A stretch of DNA of 64,000 nt from NCBI GenBank assembly GCA_963820375.1, contig CAWFZX010000019.1:62001-126000 (forward strand). Direction: 5' to 3'. The position numbers were made by a program, and so were the translations under genes. Position 1 is the first letter of the stretch. The number at the start of each line of letters is the position of its first letter. The stretch is from AWTP1-13 sp963820375. GTDB lineage: Bacteria; Pseudomonadota; Alphaproteobacteria; Rhizobiales; Hyphomicrobiaceae. Below, piece by piece: positions 18,577 to 26,916 of the stretch. The notes below the pieces were generated by a model, which saw nothing but the letters and a program-made list of their open reading frames with translations, was not told the DNA's origin and ran no database searches.

Positions 18577-19554
18577 CTAGCGCTCGGCGGGTCGACGCGG
18601 GTTTGCCGCGGCGGCAAGCTCCACACAAAAGGACAAGCACTCACCTGCCAGTGCGATCTTGTCGTCCAGCGTCTGCATCAGCGTCCTTGTTACCTTGACG
18701 GGCAGCGGCATCTGCGCCGCCAGTGCCGCGTCCCGCACGTCGATCAGCATGCCGTCCACCAGCCCCGCATAATAACCGGCAATGCTGCGACTGTCCGCTG
18801 CCATGCCGAGCTCGGCCATGATCTTGGCCGTTGGGCCCTTGACGGCTTGGCCGGCAATTATGGGCGACACGGCCACAACTGGCACGCGCGCTGCCCGCAA
18901 GGCTTGGCGCAGGCCGGGAACCGCCAGGATCGGGTCGACGCTGAGCCAGGGGTTTGACGGACAGACGATGATGCCTCCCAGCTCATTGTGCGCCAGGGCC
19001 TGCACGACCTGCCGCGTCGGCTTGGCCGTCTCGGCACCCGCAAACCGGATCTGCTTGACGCGCGGGCCGCAGGCCTCGCGCACAAAGTATTCCTGGAACG
19101 CCAGCGTGCCGGCATCGGTCTCGACCAGGGTGCGCACGGGCTCATCCGACATGGGCAGAATGTGGCTTGCAATCGCCAGCCGGCGCGCCAGATCCGCGCA
19201 GACCGCCGTCAGCGTCGCGCCGTCGCGCAGGCTGAGCGTGCGCAGGACGTGGGTTGCCAAGTCGCCATCGCCGAGATTGAACCAGCCAGGCCCGCCGAGC
19301 TGGCGCAGCGCCGCCATGAAGGTCCCCGTCTCGCTGTGGCGTCCCCATCCCGTCTCGGCATTGACGAGGCCCGCCAGCGTATAGAGCGCCGTATCCAGGT
19401 CCGGCGAAACGTGCAGTCCTAAATGCTCGAAGTCGTCGCCGGTATTGACGATGATACTGAGCCGATCGGCAAGCAGATGCGCCAAGCCGAGCGCGAGCTT
19501 GGCGCCACCCACGCCGCCGGACAGGGCGACATAGCGGTGCTGGCTCTGGCTCAT
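18577..19554 (-). CDS. cofD: 2-phospho-L-lactate transferase (CofD/FbiA)
   Basis: A 325-residue transferase that joins FO to the activated phospho-C3 acid, giving F420-0 (or dehydro-F420-0). The start at 19554 (MSQSQHRYVALSGGVGGAKLA) gives the family's glycine-rich opening; VNTGDDFEHLGLHVSPDLDTALYTLAG is a hallmark CofD segment near residue 47, and ICPSNPWLSVDPILAVPGLR is another. The open frame upstream overlaps cofE out of frame and is not coding. It overlaps the cofE stop by four bases. Length is normal for bacterial CofD. Confidence 0.95.
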   Translation of the reverse strand: MSQSQHRYVALSGGVGGAKLALGLAHLLADRLSIIVNTGDDFEHLGLHVSPDLDTALYTLAGLVNAETGWGRHSETGTFMAALRQLGGPGWFNLGDGDLATHVLRTLSLRDGATLTAVCADLARRLAIASHILPMSDEPVRTLVETDAGTLAFQEYFVREACGPRVKQIRFAGAETAKPTRQVVQALAHNELGGIIVCPSNPWLSVDPILAVPGLRQALRAARVPVVAVSPIIAGQAVKGPTAKIMAELGMAADSRSIAGYYAGLVDGMLIDVRDAALAAQMPLPVKVTRTLMQTLDDKIALAGECLSFCVELAAAANPRRPAER

Positions 19555-20324
19555 CGGAACAGATCGTCGGTCTTGGGGCGCACCAGGGCCGCGGCGGGCC
19601 GGACCGGAGCCGACCAGGTGAGGCCGCGGATCAGCGCCGCCGGCCGCGCCTCGGCCGCCTCGCCCATCGCCAGCACGGCCATGGCGGCCGCCGCATCGGC
19701 AAAGCCCACCTCGGTGACCTCCAGCGGGCGGCCTGCCAGATCCTGTTCGCCGCGCCGGTCCCACAGCGATGGCACACCGGCAGCGCCGATGGCGATCCCC
19801 ACGGTTCCGCAGCGCCAGGCCCGGCCGGCGCTATCGGAGATTAAGAGCCCCATGTCGCATTGGAAATGCGCCTCGAGACGTTGCCTGAGGCGTTCGGCGC
19901 TGGCATCGGCATCCTGGGGCAGCAGCAGCACGCGGCGGCCGTGGTCTTGGGCGGCGAGGTTTGATTGATCGATACCGGCATTGGCAATGACCAGACCGGC
20001 GCGCGTGGCCACGATCAGGACGTTGCGCTTGGCGCGCAGCACCTCATCGGCTTGGCTCAAGACCGCCTCGACCAGGCGGGCGTCCTTGCCGGTGATCTCG
20101 GCCAATTGGCGCGCCCGCGCCGATGGCTCAAGGCGCGCCAGATCAAGGTAGCGGCCCTCAGCCTTGGAGACAATTTTCTGGGTCACGACCAACACGTCGT
20201 GTCGCCGCGGCGCCAGTTGCTGTCGCTCGATGGCGGCGATCAGCAGTGCGGCAAGATCGGCGCCCGGCTCGACGTCGGGAATGCCATCCAATGCCGTAAC
20301 GGTAAGCTGGACCGTGCCGGACAT
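19551..20324 (-). CDS. cofE: Coenzyme F420-0:L-glutamate ligase (CofE)
   Basis: A 257-residue GTP-dependent ligase that adds gamma-linked glutamates to F420-0. The family motif DVLVVTQKIVSKAEGR lies near residue 45, followed by the metal/GTP region GLLISDSAGRAWRCGTVGIAIG. The protein lacks the C-terminal nitroreductase domain of actinobacterial FbiB, so it resembles the single-domain archaeal and proteobacterial CofE. The start at 20324 (MSGTVQLTVTALDGIPDV) is the family norm. It is 49 bases downstream of the F420 reductase gene and overlaps cofD by four bases. Confidence 0.93.
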   Translation of the reverse strand: MSGTVQLTVTALDGIPDVEPGADLAALLIAAIERQQLAPRRHDVLVVTQKIVSKAEGRYLDLARLEPSARARQLAEITGKDARLVEAVLSQADEVLRAKRNVLIVATRAGLVIANAGIDQSNLAAQDHGRRVLLLPQDADASAERLRQRLEAHFQCDMGLLISDSAGRAWRCGTVGIAIGAAGVPSLWDRRGEQDLAGRPLEVTEVGFADAAAAMAVLAMGEAAEARPAALIRGLTWSAPVRPAAALVRPKTDDLFR

Positions 20325-20373
20325 ACTGGTTTTCGCTTTGCCTTTCTTGCCATCCGAGAGTGGCGGGAAGCCC

Positions 20374-21069
20374 CTAGTCCCTCGGGATACCGGTGATGCG
20401 GACGCCGGCACCTTCCACCCGATAGTTGCGATTGATGCCGATCAGCACCGAGGTCAGGGCCTCGGCGGCCACCGAGTTGGCGAGCGGGCCGGCATGCACG
20501 GCCGCAAGGCCCATCGCCTTGGCGAGCGCGACGACGATTTGCCGATCCTTGGGATCGTCGCCAAACACCAAGACGTCGCCGTCGATCTGGTCGCTGCCAT
20601 GCAGCTTTTGCGCCGCCACATTGTGAAACGCCGACACCACGCGCACATCGGGTCCAAGGCGCTTTTGCGCCGCCAGCGCCGCCGAATGCTCGGGCGGCAG
20701 CTGCACGCGCGCCACCTTGGGCGGCACCAGCGGCACGGTGGCATCGACCACGAGCTTGCCGGCGACGTGCGGCCTGATCTCCTCCAGAATGGCGGCCTGG
20801 CTCGACCAGGGCACGCACACCAGCACGACGTCGGCGGCCTTGGCGGCGGTGACGTTGTCGGCCCCCGTCAAGCGCGCCGTACCGGCGGCCAGATCGCGGA
20901 CGGTGGCCTCGGCCTTGGCGGCCGATCGTGAGCCGATCACGACCGTATAGCCGGCGGCGATCAGCCGCCGTGCCAGCCCTGAGCCGAGCGGGCCGGTGCC
21001 GCCAATCACGCCAATGGCGCCAAACGCGGCCTTGCCGCCCGGCGCACCTTCTGCATGGGTCTCAGGCAT
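20374..21069 (-). CDS. NADPH-dependent F420 reductase (Fno type)
   Basis: A 231-residue Rossmann protein of the F420H2:NADP oxidoreductase family, which passes hydride between NADPH and coenzyme F420. The dinucleotide fold opens with AFGAIGVIGGTGPLGSGLARRL, and VVIGSRSAAKA supplies the NADP-phosphate-binding Ser/Arg. Late HNVAAQKL and ITGIPRD segments match Fno/NpdG proteins. Being directly upstream of cofE-cofD-cofC-cofGH, it ties F420 synthesis to a reducing supply, as npdG does in picrate degraders. It starts 12 bases after pxpA ends. Confidence 0.92.
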   Translation of the reverse strand: MPETHAEGAPGGKAAFGAIGVIGGTGPLGSGLARRLIAAGYTVVIGSRSAAKAEATVRDLAAGTARLTGADNVTAAKAADVVLVCVPWSSQAAILEEIRPHVAGKLVVDATVPLVPPKVARVQLPPEHSAALAAQKRLGPDVRVVSAFHNVAAQKLHGSDQIDGDVLVFGDDPKDRQIVVALAKAMGLAAVHAGPLANSVAAEALTSVLIGINRNYRVEGAGVRITGIPRD

Positions 21070-21081
21070 CGGTGGGGGTCT

Positions 21082-21855
21082 TTACAAGTTCATGTCGGGC
21101 AGCGGCACCACGGCGATGCCGGCCTCCTCAAGGGTTGACCGGATGCCGCGCCCCACCGCCACGCCGCTGGCTTCGTCGCCGTGGATGCATAGGGTATCGA
21201 CCTTGACTTTAATGCGCTTGCCCGAGAGGGCGACGATCTCGCCGTCACGCACCATGCGCAACGCCGCCTCGCCAGCAGCCTGCGGGTCTTTGAGCACGCT
21301 GCCTGGAATGGCGCGGGAAGCAAGGTTGCCGTCGTCCTGATAGCGCCGATCTGGGAAACCCTCCAGTGCCAGTCGCAGCCCCAGCTGGCGTGCCGCCGTT
21401 TCCATGGCCGATCCGTAGAGCACGACGTAGATGATGTCGCGATCAACGACCTTGATCGCCCGACCAATGGCTTGGGCGTAACTCTCGTCCTCGGCGGCCA
21501 TATTGTTGAGGGCACCGTGCGCCTTGAGGTGGGTCACCTTCAAGCCGGCGTAGGCGGCCATCGCCTGCAGGGCACCGATCTGATAGGCAATCATGTACTC
21601 AAGGTCGCGGGCGCTCATCTGGATGCGCCGCCGACCGAAACCCCAAAGGTCATTGAAGCCGGGATGCACGCCGACGCTGACCCCCTCCTGCTTGGCCAAC
21701 ATGCACAGGCGATGCATGGTGTTGGGATCGCCGGCATGAAATCCGCAGGCGACGCTGGCGGACTTGATGACCTTCATGAGGTCGGCATCGTTGCCGATAT
21801 CGTAGGCCCCCCAGCCTTCGGCGATATCGGCATTGACATTGACCATGCTCGCCAT
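21082..21855 (-). CDS. pxpA: 5-oxoprolinase subunit A / LamB-YcsF family protein
   Basis: A 257-residue protein of the LamB/YcsF family, the hydrolytic subunit of bacterial ATP-dependent 5-oxoprolinase. It opens VNVNADIAEGWGAYDIG and continues SASVACGFHAGDPNTMHRL and GVSVGVHPGFNDLWGFGRR, all hallmark segments. GAGGAG lies about six bases before the ATG at 21855; an ATG three codons in is an alternative. Its partners pxpB and pxpC lie divergently across a 113-base gap. Relatives also open other lactams, so the true substrate may be a cyclic amide other than 5-oxoproline. Confidence 0.9.
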   Translation of the reverse strand: MASMVNVNADIAEGWGAYDIGNDADLMKVIKSASVACGFHAGDPNTMHRLCMLAKQEGVSVGVHPGFNDLWGFGRRRIQMSARDLEYMIAYQIGALQAMAAYAGLKVTHLKAHGALNNMAAEDESYAQAIGRAIKVVDRDIIYVVLYGSAMETAARQLGLRLALEGFPDRRYQDDGNLASRAIPGSVLKDPQAAGEAALRMVRDGEIVALSGKRIKVKVDTLCIHGDEASGVAVGRGIRSTLEEAGIAVVPLPDMNL

Positions 21856-21914
21856 GCTGCTCCTCGTCTGCCCTGGAAAATGGCGCTAGCCGCCGATCGC
21901 CGCATGGTACTATT

Positions 21915-21929
21915 TATGGGCAAGCCATA
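21915..21929. promoter_or_regulatory. Inverted repeat in the pxpA/pxpB divergent promoter region
   Basis: TATGG-GCAAG-CCATA is a perfect five-base dyad with a five-base centre, lying midway between the divergent starts of pxpA (21855) and pxpB (21969). On the minus strand it follows TTCACA and overlaps a TAAATA that could be a weak promoter for the pxpA-cof run. It could be an operator that controls both directions. No regulator gene is adjacent, so the binding protein is unknown. Confidence 0.35.
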
Positions 21930-21968
21930 CAATGTGAACGAACCCGAGAGCCGGGCTGGGTTGCCGCA

Positions 21969-22715
21969 TTGACCGCCGCCGAACACAGCACTGCACGACC
22001 GCAATTCCTGGCCGCCGGCGATACCGCGCTGGTGGTCGAGTTCGGCGACCGCGTCGACCCGCACTTGAGCGCCTTGGTGCTTGCCCTGGCGCGGCGCATC
22101 GAGGCAGCGGCAATTCCCGGCGTCGTCGAGAGCGTGCCGACCTTCCGCTCGCTCATGGTGCACTACGATCCCCTACAGATCAGCAACGCCGAACTGAAAG
22201 GACGCATCACGCCATTGTTGGCTCATCTCAAGGCGACGCAGCGCGCCGGCCGGCGCTGGCAGCTTCCCGCCTGCTATGATGCAAGTCTCGGTCTCGACCT
22301 CGCCGAGGTGGCCGATCGCACCTCCCTCAGCGTGGCTGAGGTCGTCGAGCGCCACAGCACAACGTCGTTCCAGGTCTATATGGTGGGCTTCCTGCCCGGC
22401 TTTGCCTATCTGGGCGGCCTGCCCGCAGAACTCGAACTGCCGCGCCGGGAGAACCCCCGCATCAAGGTCGAGGCAGGGTCGATCGCCATCGCCATGGCCA
22501 TGAGCGTGATCTACAGCATCGAAAGCCCAGGCGGGTGGAACATCCTCGGCCGCACACCGGTGGCGCTGTGGGATCTGCGCCGCCAGCCAGCCGCGTTGCT
22601 GAACGCAGGCGATCAGATCAGCTTCCAGCCGGTGTCGCTCAGAGAATACGATGCGCTCGCCGCACGCGCACGCGCCGGCGAGCTCAGCCTGACGCCGGAT
22701 TTGCCAACCGCATGA
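21969..22715 (+). CDS. pxpB: 5-oxoprolinase subunit B (allophanate hydrolase subunit 1/KipI family)
   Basis: A 248-residue KipI-family protein. The hallmark GFLPGFAYLGGLPAELELPRR lies near residue 140 and SIESPGGWNILGRTP near residue 188. No in-frame ATG fits, so the start is probably the TTG at 21969 (TAAEHSTARPQFLAAGDTAL); initiation is uncertain to a few codons. Its stop overlaps the pxpC start (ATGA). With pxpA and pxpC it should form the ATP-dependent oxoprolinase or a related lactamase. The set is split over two divergent transcripts, which is less common than a single pxpBCA operon. Confidence 0.88.
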   Translation: MTAAEHSTARPQFLAAGDTALVVEFGDRVDPHLSALVLALARRIEAAAIPGVVESVPTFRSLMVHYDPLQISNAELKGRITPLLAHLKATQRAGRRWQLPACYDASLGLDLAEVADRTSLSVAEVVERHSTTSFQVYMVGFLPGFAYLGGLPAELELPRRENPRIKVEAGSIAIAMAMSVIYSIESPGGWNILGRTPVALWDLRRQPAALLNAGDQISFQPVSLREYDALAARARAGELSLTPDLPTA

Positions 22716-23767
22716 CCCCGGCTCTTCGCCTCGTCGCTCCGGGCTTGCTGACGACCCTGCAGGATATGGGCCGGTTTGGCTACCAGCATCTGGGTATTCC
22801 GGTCTCTGGCGCGCTCGATCCGGTGGCGCTCACCGCCGCCAACCTCCTGGTCGGCAACCCGCCCGCGACCGCGGCGCTCGAGATTGCCTACCAGGGGCCG
22901 ACGCTGGCGGTCGAAGCCGACAGCGTGCGCATCGCCTGTGCCGGCGCCAGCGCACCGATCGATGTCGTCGCCGGCGAGGAGCCGGCTCGGGTGCGCCGCC
23001 TTGCCATGCTCAACAGCACCCGTCTCAAACGCGGCGATCAGCTGCGCATCGGCTCGTTGAGCGGCGGGGCCATGCTCTATCTGGCCGCCGCCGGCGGCTT
23101 CGACGTGGCGCCCGTGCTTGGCAGCCGCTCGACGCTGGTGCGGGCGGGCATCGGCGGCAGCAACGGGCGGGCGCTGATGCGCGGTGACCTTCTGCCGTTG
23201 TGCCAAGCGCGTGCCGCCGAGGCCGACGAGGTGATGCTTGCCTCGCTCGACCTGGCACCGCCGCCGCGCTTCCGCATCATCCTGGGTCCGCAGGATGATT
23301 ATTTCACCGCCGCGGCGCTGCGGCTGCTGACCGAGAGCAGCTACACCGTCACGCCGGCAAGCGATCGGATGGGCATGCGCCTTGACGGTCCGCGTCTTGC
23401 GCACAGCAAAGGCTACAATATCGTCTCGGATGGGATTGCGCCGGGCACGGTGCAGGTGCCGGGCAACGGCCTGCCGATCATTCTATTGGCCGATCGGCAG
23501 ACGACCGGCGGCTACCCAAAGGTCGCCACCGTCATCTCCGCCGATCTGCCTGCGCTCGGCCGGCTGACGCCGGGAGCGGTCGTCCGCTTTGCGGTCGTGA
23601 GCATCGAGGCGGCGGAAGCCGAACGTCGGCGCCAGGCGGCCGAGCTGGATATGCTCGGCCAACGCATCGTGCCGCTGCCCCGCCTCGCGGTCGTCGACGA
23701 AGCCGCCCTGCAGCGCGCCAATCTCGTCAGTGGTATGATTGATGCGCTGGGAGGCGAAGCGTCATGA
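22712..23767 (+). CDS. pxpC: 5-oxoprolinase subunit C (biotin-dependent carboxyltransferase/KipA family)
   Basis: A 351-residue KipA/AHS2-family protein. It begins MTPALRLVAPGLLTTLQDMG, followed by GYQHLGIPVSGALDPVALTAANLLVG, the standard family opening; near residue 230 PQDDYFTAAALRLLTESSY and later SDGIAPGTVQVPGNGLPIILLADRQT complete the match. The start overlaps the pxpB stop by four bases and the stop overlaps the next start by four bases, so pxpB, pxpC and the molybdenum hydroxylase genes are translationally coupled. Confidence 0.9.
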   Translation: MTPALRLVAPGLLTTLQDMGRFGYQHLGIPVSGALDPVALTAANLLVGNPPATAALEIAYQGPTLAVEADSVRIACAGASAPIDVVAGEEPARVRRLAMLNSTRLKRGDQLRIGSLSGGAMLYLAAAGGFDVAPVLGSRSTLVRAGIGGSNGRALMRGDLLPLCQARAAEADEVMLASLDLAPPPRFRIILGPQDDYFTAAALRLLTESSYTVTPASDRMGMRLDGPRLAHSKGYNIVSDGIAPGTVQVPGNGLPIILLADRQTTGGYPKVATVISADLPALGRLTPGAVVRFAVVSIEAAEAERRRQAAELDMLGQRIVPLPRLAVVDEAALQRANLVSGMIDALGGEAS

Positions 23768-26104
23768 GCGGGGAAGGCATCGGCGCCCGGCTGCCGCGCA
23801 AGGAGGACGACCGCTTCTTGCGCGGGCGCGGGCAGTACGTCGGCGACATCAGGCCGCCCGGCCTGCAGGAGGTAGCATTCCTGCGCAGCCCGCTGGCGCA
23901 CGCCCGCATCAAGGCGGTGCAGGTGCCGCTGGCCATGCGCGATCGCGTCTTTACTACCGAAGCACCTGATCGGCGTTGCCCCAATCCGAGCCGACACCAC
24001 ACTGCCTGGCTTCAAGTCCTCCGTGCAGCCGGTGCTGGCCACGGGCAAGGTGCGCTACGCCGGTGAGCCCATCGCCATGTGCGTTGCGGGCAGCCGGGCC
24101 GAGGCGGAGGATATGGTCGCCGCCATCGAGCTCGAGCTGGAGCCGTTGGCCGCCGTCACCGACATGCTGGCTGCGCGCAAGGCCGGCAGCGCGCTGGTGC
24201 ACGAGCACTGGGGCGACAATCTCTTTCTTAGTACGCTGACGGACGTCGACTTCGAAGCGGTGAAGACGAAAGCCGCCGTTTCGGTGACCCGCGAACTGCG
24301 CACCTCGCGACAGGCCATGAGCCCGCTCGAGGGTCGCGCCGTGCTGGCTGAGTGGAACGGCCGCCTGGGCCAGCTTGTGGTGCACAGCTCCACCCAGCAG
24401 CCGCACATTGTGCGCTCTGGATTGGCGGAATGCCTCGGCATCGATGAGGGCCAAATCCGTGTCATTGCCCCCGACGTCGGCGGCGGCTTCGGCTACAAGG
24501 GCATCCTGTTGGTCGAGGAGGTGGCGCTCGCCTGGGCAACGCGCAAATTGCGCCTGCCTTTGCGTTGGCTGGAGGATCGTCGCGAGGGGCTGTCGGCCAA
24601 TGCCAACTGCCGCGAACACCACTACATCCTCACCGCCTACGCCGACAGCAACGGTCGCCTGCTGGCGCTGGACTGCGAGGCCACCGTCAACTCGGGCGCC
24701 TACTCGGCGTATCCGTTTTCGGCCTGTCTCGAGGCCGGCCAGATCGGTTCGATCCTGCCAGGCGTTTATGATTTCCCGCACTATCGCTGCCGAACCTACT
24801 CGGTGGCAACCAACAAGCCGCCGATTTTGCCCTATCGCGGCGTTGCGCGTACGGGGGTGTGCTTCGCGCTCGAGGTGACGCTGGAGGCGCTGGCGCGCCA
24901 GCTTGGCATCGAGGCCACCACTTTGCGGCTCAACAGCCTGGTCCGTCCCGAGCAGATGCCGTTCGACAATATCACCAAGCGGCATTTCGACTCGGGCGAC
25001 TATCCCGAGGCCCTGCGGCGCGCCATCAGCGCCATCGATCTCGACCGGGTGCGCCAGCGCCAGCAACAAAGGGAAGATGCGCGGCGCATCGGTGTCGGCT
25101 TTGCCATGTACTCCGAGCAGGCCGGTCACGGCACCAGCGTCTATGCCGCCTGGGGCATTCCGTTCGTGCCGGGCCACGAGCAGTGTCTCGCCCGTTTCAC
25201 GCCCGATGGCGCGCTGGAGCTTCGCATCGGCGCGCACAGCCACGGCCAAGGCCTGGAGACGACGCTGTCCCAGGTTGCCCATTCCATCCTCGGCGTGCCG
25301 CACGATCGCATCCGCCTCGTGCACGGCGACACCGCGCTGACACCCTATTCGACCGGCACCTGGGGATCGCGCTCAATGATCATGTCGGGCGGAGCGGTGG
25401 CCGCTGCCTGCGATCAGCTGGCCGAACGCCTGATCCGGGTCGGCGCCTCGCTGCTGCAGGCCAAGCCGGCGGAGGTGGCGCTCAAAGAGGGCATGATCAT
25501 CAGCCCGTCAGGTCGCATGGCGATCGCCGAGGTGGCGCGCACTTGGTATCGGCGTCCCCAGGATTTGCCGCCCGAGGTCGAACCGGCCGGCTTGGAGGTG
25601 ACGGCCGGCTACAAGGCCAAGCGAGATAGCGGCACCTTCAGCTATGCCGCCCATGCCGCCGTGGTCGCGGTCGATGCCGGCACGGGGATGGTCGAGATCC
25701 TCGACTATGTCGTCGTCGAAGACGGCGGCGTGCTGGTCAATCCGCTGATTGTTGACGGCCAGATCTGGGGAGGCACGGCGCAAGGCATCGGCACGGCGCT
25801 GTACGAGGAGATGGCCTATGACGCGCAAGGCCAGCCGCTTGCCTCCACGCTCGCCGACTACCTGCTGCCGGGGCCGGCCGAGGTTCCCGATATCCGCATC
25901 GTGCACTTGCAAACCGCCTCGCCGTATACGCGCTTCGGCCAGAAGGGGCTCGGCGAGGGCGGCGCCATTGCGCCGCCGGCTGCCATCACCAATGCCATCA
26001 ACGATGCGCTCAAAGATTTGGGTGCCGAACTGTTGATCTCTCCCGCCACCCCGCGGCGCATCGCCGAGGCCGTCGCTCGGGCGCGCAGCAAGGCCACAGC
26101 ATGA
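23764..26104 (+). pseudogene. Molybdenum hydroxylase large subunit (xanthine/aldehyde oxidase, CoxL-like), interrupted by a one-base frameshift
   Basis: The reading frame starts RLPRKEDDRFLRGRGQYVGDI, the usual opening of a CoxL/XdhB-type large subunit, but shifts at about 23962-23965: GAAGCACCTG would read TTED-LIGV if one base (for example the C at 23963) were absent. The rest then continues in the +1 frame to 26104. Corrected length is about 779 residues. Downstream motifs are intact: PDVGGGFGYKG, PYRGVARTG and the catalytic glutamate in QKGLGEGGAIAPPAA. The active-site loop is PYRGVAR rather than the AYxCSFR of true CO dehydrogenase, so an N-heterocycle or aldehyde hydroxylase is likelier. 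Real mutation and sequencing error are both possible. Confidence 0.85.
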
Positions 26105-26916
26105 AGCCGGCGGCATTCGACTACGTGCGGCCGGCCACGCTGCCGGAGGCCCTGGCGCTGCTGGCAGAGGTTGCCGAGGCCAAGGTGCTGGCCGGCGGGC
26201 AGACGCTGGGACCGATGCTCAATCTACGCCTGGCGCAGCCGCCGCTGTTGGTGGACATCACGCGCATCGCCGAGCTCGCCGAGGTCGCAGAAGACGGCGA
26301 TGGCCTCTGGCTCGGCGCCATCATCACCCATGCCGCCATCGAGGACGGCCGCGTCAAGGATCCGACGCACGGATTTTTGGGCAAGATTGCCGCCGGCATC
26401 GGCTATCGTGCGGTGCGCACGCGCGGCACCATCGGCGGTAGCCTGGCGCATGCCGATCCAGCGGCCGATTGGCTCACCTTGCTGACGGCGCTGGGGGCCG
26501 AACTGATGCTGGCGCGGCCGGGCGGCCGGCGCCGTGCGGCGCTCGGCGGCTTTGTGCGCGGGGCGATGGAGACGGTGCTGGCGGCCGATGAGCTGATCAC
26601 CAGTGTGCGCATCCCCAAATTCTCGCCGCGGGCCCGTTTTGGCTACTACAAGATCTGCCGCAAGGCTGGAGATTTTGCCGACGCCATCGGCGCCGTGGTG
26701 GATGATCCCGAACGGGGTGTGCGCCGGCTGGTGGCCAGCACGCTGGCGGGTGCGCCGCTCTCCTTGGCGGTGACCGGCGCTGACAGCACTGCCGTGCCCG
26801 AGATCGCCGACTTGCAGCAGCGCTTGAGCGAGGCCGGCTTCGCCGGCGATGCCTACGAAACCCGGTTGCGCGCGGTGGTTCTGCAGCGCGCGCTAGCAGC
26901 GATGTTATCCGCATGA
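26101..26916 (+). CDS. Molybdenum hydroxylase FAD-binding subunit (CoxM-like)
   Basis: A 271-residue FAD-binding medium subunit of the xanthine dehydrogenase/CO dehydrogenase family. The two FAD contacts are visible: VLAGGQTLGPMLNLRLA near residue 32 and TIGGSLAHADPAADW near residue 110. The C-terminal CODH-type domain (residues 170-270) is present. It overlaps both neighbours by four bases (ATGA), within a large-medium-small subunit order. It would carry electrons from the iron-sulfur subunit to an external acceptor. Confidence 0.93.
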   Translation: MKPAAFDYVRPATLPEALALLAEVAEAKVLAGGQTLGPMLNLRLAQPPLLVDITRIAELAEVAEDGDGLWLGAIITHAAIEDGRVKDPTHGFLGKIAAGIGYRAVRTRGTIGGSLAHADPAADWLTLLTALGAELMLARPGGRRRAALGGFVRGAMETVLAADELITSVRIPKFSPRARFGYYKICRKAGDFADAIGAVVDDPERGVRRLVASTLAGAPLSLAVTGADSTAVPEIADLQQRLSEAGFAGDAYETRLRAVVLQRALAAMLSA

